From DASSBQ01 sp040981125 (GTDB lineage: Bacteria; Nitrospirota; Nitrospiria; Nitrospirales; Nitrospiraceae), in assembly GCA_040981125.1 (NCBI GenBank), contig JANRMQ010000009.1, positions 1 through 64,000 on the forward strand: a DNA stretch of 64,000 nt, given 5' to 3'. Below are positions 1 to 7,957 of the stretch, in pieces. Below the pieces are notes generated by a model. It worked only from the letters and a program-made list of their open reading frames with translations, was not told the origin of the DNA and did not search any database. Every line of letters starts with the position of its first letter. Within the stretch, counting starts at the first letter, position 1. Made by a program: the position numbers and the translations under genes.

Positions 1-1
1 G

Positions 2-229
2 TACGCCGTAATCAACGTCGTGGAGGGCATCTCGTGCAAGAATAAGATGTGGGATCCGGCTGCGACCAAAACTGATGCGATAAACCAGGCCAAATACTGG
101 GCAAGAGAGCAGGGAACCGAAGCGATCGTGAATCTACAATGTGATCTTCCTCGCGGAATAACTACTTCCTACAATTGTTGGGAAGGTATCACTTGCACCG
201 GTCAAGCAATTAAGCTCAATTCAAAGTAA
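2..229 (+). CDS. RcsF-like envelope stress lipoprotein, C-terminal part (5' end outside window)
   Basis: The reading frame is already open at the first bases, so the gene starts upstream of the window and only about 75 C-terminal residues are visible. Four cysteines (in GISCKN, LQCDLP, YNCWEG and ITCTGQ) are spaced as in RcsF, the outer-membrane lipoprotein that senses envelope stress and forms two disulfides in its periplasmic domain. The pattern V-x-G-x-S-C, then A-rich helix, then C-x(n)-C-x(5)-C-x-G-x-A matches the RcsF fold. The signal peptide and lipobox cannot be seen. The family call rests on the cysteine pattern; whether it feeds an Rcs-type phosphorelay here is unknown. Confidence 0.6.
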   Translation, partial: YAVINVVEGISCKNKMWDPAATKTDAINQAKYWAREQGTEAIVNLQCDLPRGITTSYNCWEGITCTGQAIKLNSK

Positions 230-323
230 GGTTCGATCCCAGAAATGACTCCAGGAACGATTTTCCCTCGCACCGCCTATCTTACAGATCCGGAGCAATG
301 GTCGTCGATTATCGACGGAGGCA

Positions 324-1391
324 CTAATTGTGGAATGCATCCCGTTGCTTCATCAACGCTTCTCCGGCGGCAAGTGTCATGCTCTCAAGCGCAGCATGAT
401 TTTCAGTATTAGAGAGCAGAGTCACTGTTAGAGCTTGAGGTCCAGTCTCTCCGAAATGAATGGCTGATGCTGAATACCCCGGCCCTTCTCCGCCATGTCC
501 GTAGATCGGGCCATAGGGCGAGTCTGGGTCGGCGATCAGGCCAAGCCCATAGCAAAGTGTGACGAATCGCGGGTGGGAGGGCCGCGCTTGTACGACTGCA
601 CACATCTCACGAAGCCGGTCAGCTGTGAGGATCGTTCCCTTGAAGAGACTATGGTAGAAGCAGGCGATCTCGGAAGCGGTCGAGGCGATGACTCCCGTGG
701 CCACCCAGTTGGGATCGTACCGAGCACGAACATCAACAGGAGAACCGTCAGAACTCACGAGAACGGAATAGCCAATGGTCAGATCTCGCAGTTCGGAGCG
801 GCCGGCAATTACCGAGGTTCGGATGAGGCCAAGCGGGTGGCAGATCTCGCGATCAACGCTGTCGGCATAGGTTACGCCGGAAATCACCTCAATGAGGCGA
901 AGGAGGATCATGTACCCGATGTTCGAATACGCCCATCCGCAACCGGGCTCGAAGAGCAGTTGCTCAGCATTCACTCGGACCAGAAATTCCTCAAAGGTCC
1001 AAGGCGGTCTCCCTTGGCGAACAGCAGCGTGATATTCAGGGAGGGAACCATAATCGGCTAGGCCACTGGTATGTTGTAAGCATTGTCTGATGGTGATCCG
1101 TTCTGCATGAGGGACATCAGGTAACCACTGAGATATGGGCGCGTCGAGTCTCAACTTGCCCGTCGCAGCGAAGCGCAGAATCGTGAGAGCCGTGAAGGAC
1201 TTGGTAATACTATAGACGAGAAACTGTGAATCCGTAGTAATGTGATGAGGCAACAGGCCGGCACTGTTCGTAAGGAGGCTGGTGCGTGTGTCATCTCCTC
1301 GGCACCAGGCAATCGAGATGGCAGCGGACTGAACCTTCTTGGCTAATGGCTCAAAGTAAGGACGGAGTCGCTCTTCTAATAGCTCGTTCAC
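324..1391 (-). CDS. Serine hydrolase, beta-lactamase/transpeptidase-like (class C fold)
   Basis: The 355-residue product has the three motifs of the serine beta-lactamase-like superfamily: SxxK (S61-I-T-K64, the nucleophile and general base), Y-S-N in AYSNIGY near residue 155, and H-G-G in the C-terminal third in place of KTG. These enzymes hydrolyse esters, D-amino-acid peptides or beta-lactams through an acyl-serine intermediate. No obvious signal peptide is seen, so a cytoplasmic esterase or peptidase is as likely as an envelope enzyme. It stands alone, convergent with the upstream RcsF-like gene and 84 bp beyond the toxin-antitoxin pair on the same strand. Substrate is unknown. Confidence 0.85.
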   Translation of the reverse strand: MNELLEERLRPYFEPLAKKVQSAAISIAWCRGDDTRTSLLTNSAGLLPHHITTDSQFLVYSITKSFTALTILRFAATGKLRLDAPISQWLPDVPHAERITIRQCLQHTSGLADYGSLPEYHAAVRQGRPPWTFEEFLVRVNAEQLLFEPGCGWAYSNIGYMILLRLIEVISGVTYADSVDREICHPLGLIRTSVIAGRSELRDLTIGYSVLVSSDGSPVDVRARYDPNWVATGVIASTASEIACFYHSLFKGTILTADRLREMCAVVQARPSHPRFVTLCYGLGLIADPDSPYGPIYGHGGEGPGYSASAIHFGETGPQALTVTLLSNTENHAALESMTLAAGEALMKQRDAFHN

Positions 1392-1475
1392 AGATGCCGA
1401 GTTTGCCTGACAGTGCCTGTCTGGTCAAACTCAGGTTGCTACAGTTTGACGAAACCGTTCCAGGAATGCTTTGGG

Positions 1476-1877
1476 TTACTTCTGCAATGTACTGAGGAAA
1501 TCACCCAAGGATACGATCGTGATGTGTCCGTGCTTCTTTAACATGAGAAGGTGCCGATCCCCGGATACGATCCATTCCGCTTGTGCCGCCAGCGCACATT
1601 CAAGAATTCGATTGTCCGGCTCATCCTTAAGCAGGTGTAGAGATGGACGGGGGCGGAGGACGGTCGCCGTTGCACTGATCGCTTGGACGGCATCTCTGGC
1701 CTTCTCCGCGGTCCAATCAAATTTTGTCTGGAGCACTCGGGCCGTCTCGGTGAGGATCGCAACGGACGTGAACAGTTCAAAGGTGCCGCGGACGGCCTCA
1801 AGATAGGCGTCCTCGGCGTTTCCTCCGGGAATTGCAAACGCCGAAATATAGATGTTGGTGTCGAAGACGACTCGCAC
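1476..1877 (-). CDS. PIN-domain toxin (VapC-like, COG1569 type)
   Basis: The 133-residue protein begins with the PIN-domain core VFDTNIYISAF (first metal-binding Asp at residue 6) and keeps the later acidic positions in DEPDNRILECA and VSGDRHLL. PIN domains are Mg2+-dependent RNases; in toxin-antitoxin pairs they cut tRNA or other RNA and stop translation. The start codon lies 2 bp after the stop of the upstream ribbon-helix-helix gene, so the two are one transcription unit with the antitoxin first. The sequence belongs with the 'putative toxin-antitoxin system toxin component, PIN family' group rather than classical VapC. The RNA target cannot be told. Confidence 0.85.
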   Translation of the reverse strand: MRVVFDTNIYISAFAIPGGNAEDAYLEAVRGTFELFTSVAILTETARVLQTKFDWTAEKARDAVQAISATATVLRPRPSLHLLKDEPDNRILECALAAQAEWIVSGDRHLLMLKKHGHITIVSLGDFLSTLQK

Positions 1878-1879
1878 GC

Positions 1880-2125
1880 TCAGCGGTCCTGAAAAACAAG
1901 CTTCTCGACATCAGCTTCCGTTAACACATCCAGTTTCCTTGCCTTCTTTGCGCCATACCGCTGGAGCTCATGGAACTGGGCTTCACGGCGCCGCTGCTCA
2001 TAGACGCGGAGCATATCTCGGAAAAGTTGGCTCTTGTTTTTAGATTCGGCCTTCGCCAGGTTGTCGAAGCTCTCGGCTAGATTAGAGGGGAGTGACACCG
2101 TGACCGGCACACGAGAACGTTTCAT
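1880..2125 (-). CDS. Ribbon-helix-helix antitoxin (CopG/MetJ-Arc type)
   Basis: This 81-residue protein has an N-terminal ribbon-helix-helix: a short strand (VPVTVSLP) followed by two helices (LAESFDNLAKAE and SQLFRDMLRVYEQRR). The C-terminal 35 residues are charged and would be the toxin-neutralising tail. The start is fixed by a good AGGAGG ribosome site 7 bases upstream, between the start and a perfect inverted repeat (2140-2160) that is a likely operator. It is expected to bind the operator as a dimer, repress the pair, and be derepressed when degraded. It is the first gene of the pair with the PIN toxin. Confidence 0.85.
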   Translation of the reverse strand: MKRSRVPVTVSLPSNLAESFDNLAKAESKNKSQLFRDMLRVYEQRRREAQFHELQRYGAKKARKLDVLTEADVEKLVFQDR

Positions 2126-2139
2126 GGGCTGCCTCCTAC

Positions 2140-2160
2140 CTGTATGACAAAATCATACAG
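2140..2160 (-). promoter_or_regulatory. Palindromic operator of the PIN/RHH toxin-antitoxin pair
   Basis: CTGTATGA and TCATACAG form a perfect 8-bp inverted repeat separated by 5 bases (CAAAA), starting just upstream of the antitoxin's ribosome site. Ribbon-helix-helix antitoxins typically bind such dyads to repress their own operon. The position and symmetry are seen directly; the role is inferred from the family. Confidence 0.7.
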
Positions 2161-2363
2161 AGCCTGCTTGAAACCGTCAATGCCGCGGGACGTCCGAGAG
2201 GAAGAGCCTCATGCGGCTCTCTACCTCTCCTTCGCCGCGTCCATATAGAAGAAACAACGGTCTCGACCAGCTCTATTGAATGCAATATTGCTTCGTGCCA
2301 GCATCTGAGGAAAGGATTTCGGCTTCGGATTTGGGGTAACTCTTGCAAATGTCTCGGTGTGCG

Positions 2364-2515
2364 GGTAGTGGGCCAGTTTGCCATCAGACGCATTGAAGTC
2401 TGTCATTCCCGCGGAAGCGGGAATCCAGTCAAAAGATTGGCCTTGGATGCTCGCTCCCCGTTTCCGCGAGGACAAGCTTCGCGGGCATGACGCAACAGGA
2501 AAGTGACCCACTACC
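2364..2515. mobile_element. MITE family 1, copy 1 (152 bp, TIRs, 8-bp target duplication)
   Basis: The element starts GGTAGTGGGCCAGTTT and ends with the near-exact reverse complement (AAAGTGACCCACTACC), giving terminal inverted repeats of about 16 bp. It is flanked by the direct repeat GGTGTGCG (2356-2363 and 2516-2523; CGGTGTGCG if one base of ambiguity is allowed), which looks like a target-site duplication. Inside are two dyads: ATTCCCGC-ggaa-GCGGGAAT (2405-2424), and a second GC-rich one ending GCGGGCAT. There is no transposase, so it is non-autonomous. A diverged second copy is at 16680-16840. The right end lies 27 bp before the ribosome site of the next gene. Confidence 0.8.
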
Positions 2516-2555
2516 GGTGTGCGCGGCTCATTGGCCTTTCACAAAGGAGGACATC

Positions 2556-2894
2556 ATGCTTCCGGTTCTCCTCTTCTTCCTGATCTTTCCAGTCGCATCG
2601 TTGGCTCAGAACGTCGGCGATCTCAGTCCGAATCCGTTTAGTAACTCCATCGGCAATCCCTTCAGTTCGGGCGGCCCGTGGAGCGTCACTCCTCCCCGGA
2701 ACCAGGGCGGCGGGCGGGCCAGTCCGAGCAGCCCTTATACCTGGTCCAATCCATTAGCCGTGGGTCCTCCCCAGCCCTTCGAAGGCGGCGGCCAGTTTCG
2801 GAACATCAGCCCGCTCAATCAAAGCCAGGCCGCTCCTCGAATTGGCCCGTACGGCATCACGCTTCCTCCAGGGCATCCGCTGGGTCTGCGGTAA
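2556..2894 (+). CDS. Small secreted Pro/Gly/Ser-rich protein, function unknown
   Basis: The start ATG at 2556 follows a strong AAAGGAGG site by 5 bases. The 112-residue product opens with a signal peptide (MLPVLLFFLIFPVASLAQ) and the mature part is low in charge and rich in Pro, Gly, Ser and Asn, with repeated NPFSN/NPFSSGG-like segments and no cysteine. Similar short exported proteins with NPY/NPF repeats occur in environmental bacteria without known function. It is probably unstructured in the periplasm or at the cell surface. The MITE immediately upstream separates it from whatever promoter it once had. Confidence 0.65.
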   Translation: MLPVLLFFLIFPVASLAQNVGDLSPNPFSNSIGNPFSSGGPWSVTPPRNQGGGRASPSSPYTWSNPLAVGPPQPFEGGGQFRNISPLNQSQAAPRIGPYGITLPPGHPLGLR

Positions 2895-3083
2895 TGCCGC
2901 GTGGCGGTGAGGGCGGATGTATCGCCCAGGGCACTCGATTGTCCGTCTTCACCAACCTGGCACCATAACATCCGCATCCTCCGTTGCGTTCGAATTCCCG
3001 GATGGCTAGACTGCGTCTGGTGGACATTCTGTACCTGATGTCCTGATCCGCATGGTTAGAGCGAAAAGAGGGGTGAATAATCA

Positions 3084-3533
3084 ATGTCCGAACACAAGAT
3101 CACGCTGGAATGGAAAAGAGAAACCGAGACCTTTACCTATGACACCTACAATCGGGACCACGTCTTGGTCTTCGAGGGCGGCTCGAAAATCATGGCGTCG
3201 GCGGCGCAGGCCTACCGCGGCAATCCGGCGCTCGCGAATCCAGAGGAAGCCTTCATCGCCTCGTTGTCGAGCTGTCACATGCTGACGTTCCTGGCGGTGG
3301 CGGCGAAGAGGAAATTCATCGTGGATCGCTACAGCGATCAGGCGGTCGGGGTCTTGGAAAAGAATGCGCAGGGAAAGATCGCGGTCACCCGCGTACGCTT
3401 GCGTCCGTCGGTCACATTCAGCGGGCCGGCGACTCCCACGTCCGAGCAGTTGGCCGCGCTCCACGAAGACGCTCACAAGGGCTGTTTCATCGCGAACTCA
3501 GTGACGACGGATGTGACGGTCGAGCCCGCATGA
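3084..3533 (+). CDS. OsmC/Ohr family peroxiredoxin-like protein
   Basis: The 149-residue product has the OsmC fold signature, with the two conserved cysteines: C64 in SLSSCHMLTFL and C134 in HKGCFIANS. OsmC/Ohr proteins reduce organic hydroperoxides using this Cys pair, with an Arg/Glu assisting. It matches the YhfA/OsmC-like subgroup in length. The stop overlaps the start of the following NnrS gene by 4 bp (ATGA), so the two are translationally coupled, linking peroxide defence with nitric-oxide-type stress. Confidence 0.9.
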   Translation: MSEHKITLEWKRETETFTYDTYNRDHVLVFEGGSKIMASAAQAYRGNPALANPEEAFIASLSSCHMLTFLAVAAKRKFIVDRYSDQAVGVLEKNAQGKIAVTRVRLRPSVTFSGPATPTSEQLAALHEDAHKGCFIANSVTTDVTVEPA

Positions 3534-4711
3534 CGGACGAGGCAAGCGAGCACTCCTATCGCGGTCCGGCCTTCTTTTCCTACGGCTTTCGGCCGTTCTT
3601 TTTCGGCGCAGCGCTGTTTGCCGGCGTGGCCATTCCTGCCTGGATCGTCCTGCTGATCCAAGCCGGTGATTCGGCCTTGTTTCATACCGGCCGGCAATGG
3701 CATGTGCATGAAATGATCTTCGGGTTCCTGCCCGCGGTCATCACCGGCTTTCTTCTGACGGCGATTCCCAATTGGACGGACCGCCGGCCGATCAGGGGCA
3801 CGGAACTGATTCTGTTGAGCAGCCTCTGGCTGGCCGGGCGTCTGGCCGTCGCTCTTCCTTGGCCGGCGCCGGTTCTATCCGCCGTCGTGGACGCGGCGTT
3901 TCTCGTTGCGCTGGCAGGGCTGGTCTGGCGGGAGATTGGGACTGCAAAGAGCTGGGGGCATGCGCCGATCGGAGTCATTATCAGTCTGTATGCCGTCGCC
4001 AACATGGTCTTTCATGCGCTGGCCGGGAGCGGTGGACAGACGGACCAGGCTGAGCGAGCGGCTCTGTCATTGATCATGATGTTGCTGGCCGTGATCGGCG
4101 GCCGCATCACGCCGAATTTCACCCGTGAATTTCTGATGGGGGAGCGGCTCAGGAAGCAACCGGCCCGCTTTTCACGTTTCGATGGTCTGTCGATCGCTCT
4201 GATCGGCGTCGCTGCTCTGGCGTGGATTACCATACCCGAAGGAACGGCGACGGGCTGGCTCTTGTTCGCAGCCGGCTGCGTCAATCTCGTCCGACTTGCG
4301 CGCTGGTACGGGTGGCTGACCTGGCGTGAGCCGTTGGTGCTGATGCTCCATGTCGGGTACGGGTGGCTGGCGCTCTCATTGATCGTGCTGGGAGCTGCAA
4401 TTCTTGGAGTGGGTCTGCAGCCGGCGGATGCGATCCACGCCCTGACGACCGGCGCCGTGGGGGCGATGACGCTGGCGGTAATGACCCGGGCCAGCCTCGG
4501 CCATACCGGGCGCGAGCGGCATGCGGGTCCGGCGACCGTCGCCATATATCTTCTCGTCAATCTCGGCGCGCTGGTGCGCGTGTTCGGATCAACCACCGAT
4601 CTCCCGGCTCATTTCATGCTCGGGTTGGCAGCCGCCTGCTGGAGCGGCGCCTATCTGCTGTTCGCCGTGATCTATGGGCCGTTCCTGTTTCGGCCGAGTC
4701 TCGATGAGTGA
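3530..4711 (+). CDS. NnrS family haem/copper membrane protein
   Basis: This 393-residue protein is almost all membrane segments (about 12) and starts with the family-typical stretch around PAFFSYGFRPFFFGAALFAG. The conserved motifs WHVHEMIFGF, GGRITPNFTR and MTRASLGHTGR contain the histidines expected to bind haem. NnrS proteins protect cells from nitric oxide, partly by limiting formation of dinitrosyl-iron complexes, and are common in denitrifiers and nitrite oxidisers. It overlaps the OsmC-like gene by 4 bp. The exact biochemistry of the family is not settled. Confidence 0.9.
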   Translation: MTDEASEHSYRGPAFFSYGFRPFFFGAALFAGVAIPAWIVLLIQAGDSALFHTGRQWHVHEMIFGFLPAVITGFLLTAIPNWTDRRPIRGTELILLSSLWLAGRLAVALPWPAPVLSAVVDAAFLVALAGLVWREIGTAKSWGHAPIGVIISLYAVANMVFHALAGSGGQTDQAERAALSLIMMLLAVIGGRITPNFTREFLMGERLRKQPARFSRFDGLSIALIGVAALAWITIPEGTATGWLLFAAGCVNLVRLARWYGWLTWREPLVLMLHVGYGWLALSLIVLGAAILGVGLQPADAIHALTTGAVGAMTLAVMTRASLGHTGRERHAGPATVAIYLLVNLGALVRVFGSTTDLPAHFMLGLAAACWSGAYLLFAVIYGPFLFRPSLDE

Positions 4712-4757
4712 AGATTGGGCGGTTGACAGCATCGCTCTCAACACGTAGCCTACTCGG

Positions 4758-5645
4758 ATGCCGGCTTCATTCGGTCAGATCCCTTCCATGCACGCAACGT
4801 TTCGGCCCGGCAGACCTGGCGATGCTCAGGCCTGTGGGGCGATCTTTCATGAGGCCTTCAAGTGCATTGCCGAGCAACATAACTTTCCTGTCGACTTCCC
4901 CGAACTTGAAACAGCCATCGGCATCCTGACGATGCTCCTTTCACGGGACGATGTGTACTCCGTCATCGCGGAAACGGAGGGGACCATCATCGGAAGCAAT
5001 TTCCTGTGGGAAAGCGATGCAATCGCCGGAGTAGGGCCGATTACCGTCAAGCCGTCGGCACAGAACGGTTCGATCGGCCGCCAATTGATGGAGGGTGTCC
5101 TGGATCGGGCCCGCGCCAAGCGGTTTGCCGGGGTGCGGTTGGTTCAGAGCGCGTATCACAACCGCTCGCTTTCTCTTTATACCAAGCTCGGATTCGACGC
5201 GCGAGAACCGCTCTCCGTGATGCAGGGACCGGCGATGCAGCTCAAACTTCCGGGCTATGAGGTCCGGCCGGCGAAAGAGAGCGACCTTGATGCCTGCAAT
5301 CGCTTGTGTCTCGAAGTGCACGGGGTGGAGCGCGGGCGTGAATTGCTCGGCGCCATCAAGCAAGGGAGCGCCATGCTGGTCGAACACGACAGCGCCATCA
5401 CAGGCTATGCGACATTGATTGGATTTTTTGGGCATGCCGTCGGGCGGACGAATGAAGAACTGAAAGCGTTGATTGCGGCGGCGCCGGCGTTCCAAGGGCC
5501 GGGTTTCATGCTTCCGACGCGCAACGGCGAGTTGTTCCGCTGGTGTCTGGAGCATGGATTGCGCGTGATGTATCCGACGACGTTGATGAGCCTTGGTCTA
5601 TACCAGGAGCCGTCCGGCTCGTTCCTTCCTTCGATTTTGTACTGA
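4758..5645 (+). CDS. GNAT family N-acetyltransferase (two GNAT modules)
   Basis: The 295-residue protein has an N-terminal GNAT domain (HATFRPGRPGDAQACGAIF up to the YTKLGFDAREPLSVMQG beta-bulge and C-terminal strand), including the acetyl-CoA loop near SAQNGSIGRQLM. A second, weaker GNAT-like half starts at YEVRPAKESDLDACNRLC. Tandem GNAT proteins usually acetylate a small amine or an N-terminus. The start may be the second Met (position 4791), where the GNAT core begins. Substrate is unknown. The downstream DUF2235 gene starts 20 bp after its stop. Confidence 0.8.
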   Translation: MPASFGQIPSMHATFRPGRPGDAQACGAIFHEAFKCIAEQHNFPVDFPELETAIGILTMLLSRDDVYSVIAETEGTIIGSNFLWESDAIAGVGPITVKPSAQNGSIGRQLMEGVLDRARAKRFAGVRLVQSAYHNRSLSLYTKLGFDAREPLSVMQGPAMQLKLPGYEVRPAKESDLDACNRLCLEVHGVERGRELLGAIKQGSAMLVEHDSAITGYATLIGFFGHAVGRTNEELKALIAAAPAFQGPGFMLPTRNGELFRWCLEHGLRVMYPTTLMSLGLYQEPSGSFLPSILY

Positions 5646-5665
5646 CTCAACCGGGACCTCGCGCG

Positions 5666-7279
5666 ATGAGCCCAGCCACGGAACCGCGTAATCTGGTGGT
5701 CTGTTGCGACGGCACCGGCAACATTTGGGGAAATGATCGCGATACGAATGTCGTCAAATTGACGCGGCTCCTCATCAATGACCACCGGCAAATCCTGTTT
5801 TACGATCCGGGAGTCGGGACCAACGACACCTATCCATCCATCGGCTATTGGAGCCGCTTTAGGACCCGTGCAAAAGAGCTCATGGCCCTGGCCGACGGCG
5901 GCGGCATCTACGAGAACATCGGGCAGGCCTATCAATTTTTAGTCGAGCATTACGAACCCGGTGACCGCCTGTTCTTTTTCGGGTTTTCACGCGGCGCCTT
6001 TGCGGCCCGCTGCGTGGCGGGAATGGTGAATCTGTTCGGCATCGTACGCCCCGGCACGGAAGCGATGATTCCTACGCTGACCCGCATTTACTTTGAGCCG
6101 ACCCATGTGCAAGGGCGCACCGGGAAGACGCGGAACCAATACGGAGACGACATCAGAGAGGTCTTCGCGCTCGATGGCCGCGATGCTCGAATTTATTTCC
6201 TGGGCGTGTGGGACACCGTGTCCACGGTAGGAGGCTTGTCGAAACAAGGCATCACCAGTTCCGCCACCGTGACGGGAAAGCGGTATGACCATGTCCGTCA
6301 CGCCGTGTCGCTCCAGGAATATCGGCACACCTATATCCCCAGGCTCTTCGAAGACAAGGATGTGTATTTTGACCAGGGGGACAAATCCCTCAAGCAAGTG
6401 TGGTTTGCCGGCGTGCACAGTGATGTCGGGGGCTCCTATCAACAGCATGGGTTGTCCGACTGCAGTCTCAAATGGATGGTGGAAGAGGCGATGGCCAAGG
6501 GATTGCGGTGCGATCCCGTCCGAGTACAAGGCGTCCATCCGGACCCGTTGGGACTCGCGCACGATGAAGTCTTTTCGCACCCGACGTGGGCATTGAGCGG
6601 GCTGCAAACGCGGTTGGTTCCTGACGGCGCGGTCCGGCATGAGTCGGTGATGGTCCGGGAACAGGCCAAAGAGCAGGCAAGGCAGCCGGAGAGGGTCTGG
6701 CGACCGTTACGGAAGAATCCGCGTGCGCTCGGTTGCATCATCGGCGCAATCGGTCTATGTGTAGTGGTCTTCAAGTTGGGTCAATGGGCTTGTCTGAAGC
6801 AGGGCTGCGGTGAGTGTAGCGGCGAGTTTAATTCGCACATTCTATCGGCCCTGTTCAAAGGCACGCCACTTGAAGAAGTGTGGGGTTCCGCCGATGGGGC
6901 GAGACTATGGCTCCGGTACATCGTCGATTATATCTTCATCGGCGTCTATGCGTCGGCCTTGTGCTGGTTGGTGATTTACGCGAGGCGTGCGCTCGCCGAT
7001 CGAAGTCGTAGTGTCACAGTGCATACCGTTGCCTATTGGGCTGGGCTGGTGCCGCTGTGGATGCTGATCGCGAGCGATGTCTTGGAAAATGCCCTGACCC
7101 TGTTTCTCGTGAGAAAGTCTTCAGGAACACGGGCCTCCTATGTGGTGACGACATGGCTCCTGGCCGGCTTCACGATGATGAAACTGCTGGCCTGTATCGT
7201 GATCGCGTGCTTGCTCGGTTGGCTGGCCGTCTATCTGTTGACTCATAGGAAGCAAGACCTTCTCCATGCACGCCCTTGA
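5666..7279 (+). CDS. DUF2235 (Tle1-like) alpha/beta hydrolase with C-terminal membrane segments
   Basis: The start is set at ATG 5666 because an upstream in-frame start would overlap the previous gene by 100 bp. The first 360 residues are a DUF2235 domain: RNLVVCCDGTGN near the start, and the nucleophile elbow GFSRGA with Ser108. The same domain is found in type VI secretion phospholipase effectors of the Tle1 group. Unlike those, the C-terminal 150 residues hold four hydrophobic segments, so it is anchored in the inner membrane. No VgrG, PAAR or immunity gene lies next to it, so a housekeeping or membrane-lipid role is as likely as an effector role. The stop overlaps the next gene by 14 bp. 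Confidence 0.8.
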   Translation: MSPATEPRNLVVCCDGTGNIWGNDRDTNVVKLTRLLINDHRQILFYDPGVGTNDTYPSIGYWSRFRTRAKELMALADGGGIYENIGQAYQFLVEHYEPGDRLFFFGFSRGAFAARCVAGMVNLFGIVRPGTEAMIPTLTRIYFEPTHVQGRTGKTRNQYGDDIREVFALDGRDARIYFLGVWDTVSTVGGLSKQGITSSATVTGKRYDHVRHAVSLQEYRHTYIPRLFEDKDVYFDQGDKSLKQVWFAGVHSDVGGSYQQHGLSDCSLKWMVEEAMAKGLRCDPVRVQGVHPDPLGLAHDEVFSHPTWALSGLQTRLVPDGAVRHESVMVREQAKEQARQPERVWRPLRKNPRALGCIIGAIGLCVVVFKLGQWACLKQGCGECSGEFNSHILSALFKGTPLEEVWGSADGARLWLRYIVDYIFIGVYASALCWLVIYARRALADRSRSVTVHTVAYWAGLVPLWMLIASDVLENALTLFLVRKSSGTRASYVVTTWLLAGFTMMKLLACIVIACLLGWLAVYLLTHRKQDLLHARP

Positions 7280-7727
7280 ACTAAAGATTCCGCCGCTTGC
7301 GGTCGGCTTCCTCGTCGGCGGAGTAATGTGGCTTGCCAAGCGATCGGTTCCGGCGCTGACCGTCACGGTGCCGGGACGCCATGTGGTAGCGATCCTCGTG
7401 GCGATCGCCGGGGCGATGATCATCGGAATCGGCATCGTGTCTTTCAGCCGCGCCAAGACCACCGTCAACCCCATGAAGCCGGACAGCGCCTCGTCGTTGG
7501 TGGTGTCCGGCATCTATGGGCTAACCCGGAATCCCATGTATCTTGGATTTTTCGTCATGCTCATCGGATGGGCGATTTTCTTATCGAACGCGCTTGCCTT
7601 TGTATGCCTGCCGCTGTTCATCCTGTACATGAACCGGTTTCAGATTGAACCGGAAGAGAGGGCCCTTGGCTCCTTGTTTGGAGAAGCGTTCGCAGCCTAT
7701 CGATCACGTGTGCGGAGATGGCTGTAA
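7266..7727 (+). CDS. Isoprenylcysteine carboxyl methyltransferase-like membrane methyltransferase
   Basis: The 153-residue protein has three to four transmembrane segments and the ICMT/PEMT signature: GIYGLTRNPMYLGFFVMLIGWA followed by the E-E pair and YRSRVRRW near the C-terminus. These bind S-adenosylmethionine inside the membrane and methylate lipids or small hydrophobic acids. It overlaps the DUF2235 gene by 14 bp, so both are probably made together, which hints at a membrane-lipid substrate. A MITE-like repeat starts 6 bp after its stop. Confidence 0.8.
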   Translation: MHALELKIPPLAVGFLVGGVMWLAKRSVPALTVTVPGRHVVAILVAIAGAMIIGIGIVSFSRAKTTVNPMKPDSASSLVVSGIYGLTRNPMYLGFFVMLIGWAIFLSNALAFVCLPLFILYMNRFQIEPEERALGSLFGEAFAAYRSRVRRWL

Positions 7728-7733
7728 TCGACT

Positions 7734-7945
7734 AGCCCACATTATTCATGACGGTTCGTGGCGAAACCGCCAAGATGCCAGGCGAGACGGGCGCGCGGAG
7801 CGCCGAGAGACCGAGGCATACTTGAAACAGTATGTCGAGGTCACGAGGGGCGAGCCCGCCCGCTTGGCTGCGGAAACGTCCAGCCATGCTTGTCGCGGAG
7901 GCGTATCGGCGGTTGTAGTAGAAGCGTTCATGAATAATGTGGGCT
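7734..7945. mobile_element. MITE family 2, copy A (212 bp, 18-bp perfect TIRs)
   Basis: The ends are AGCCCACATTATTCATGA and its exact reverse complement. Copies related to it occur at 25180-25379 (full length) and 23393-23477 (short). The middle contains a hairpin CATACT-tgaaac-AGTATG (7817-7834) that is kept in copy C with a compensating base-pair change. No transposase gene is inside; the reading frames across it are not conserved between copies. Its right edge directly abuts the ribosome site of the hemerythrin gene. Confidence 0.75.
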
Positions 7946-7957
7946 GAGGATCAGCCT

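Noticed and set aside
495..1061. Long plus-strand frame (188 codons) over the serine hydrolase gene
   Set aside because: It is antisense to a gene with clear motifs and has no coherent domain.
2203..2220. AGAGCC/GGCTCT hairpin upstream of the toxin-antitoxin pair as a terminator
   Set aside because: Short stem, no T-run, no gene ending there.
7746..7931. Frames inside MITE family 2 as coding genes
   Set aside because: Frames differ between copies; the hairpin is kept instead of the codons.
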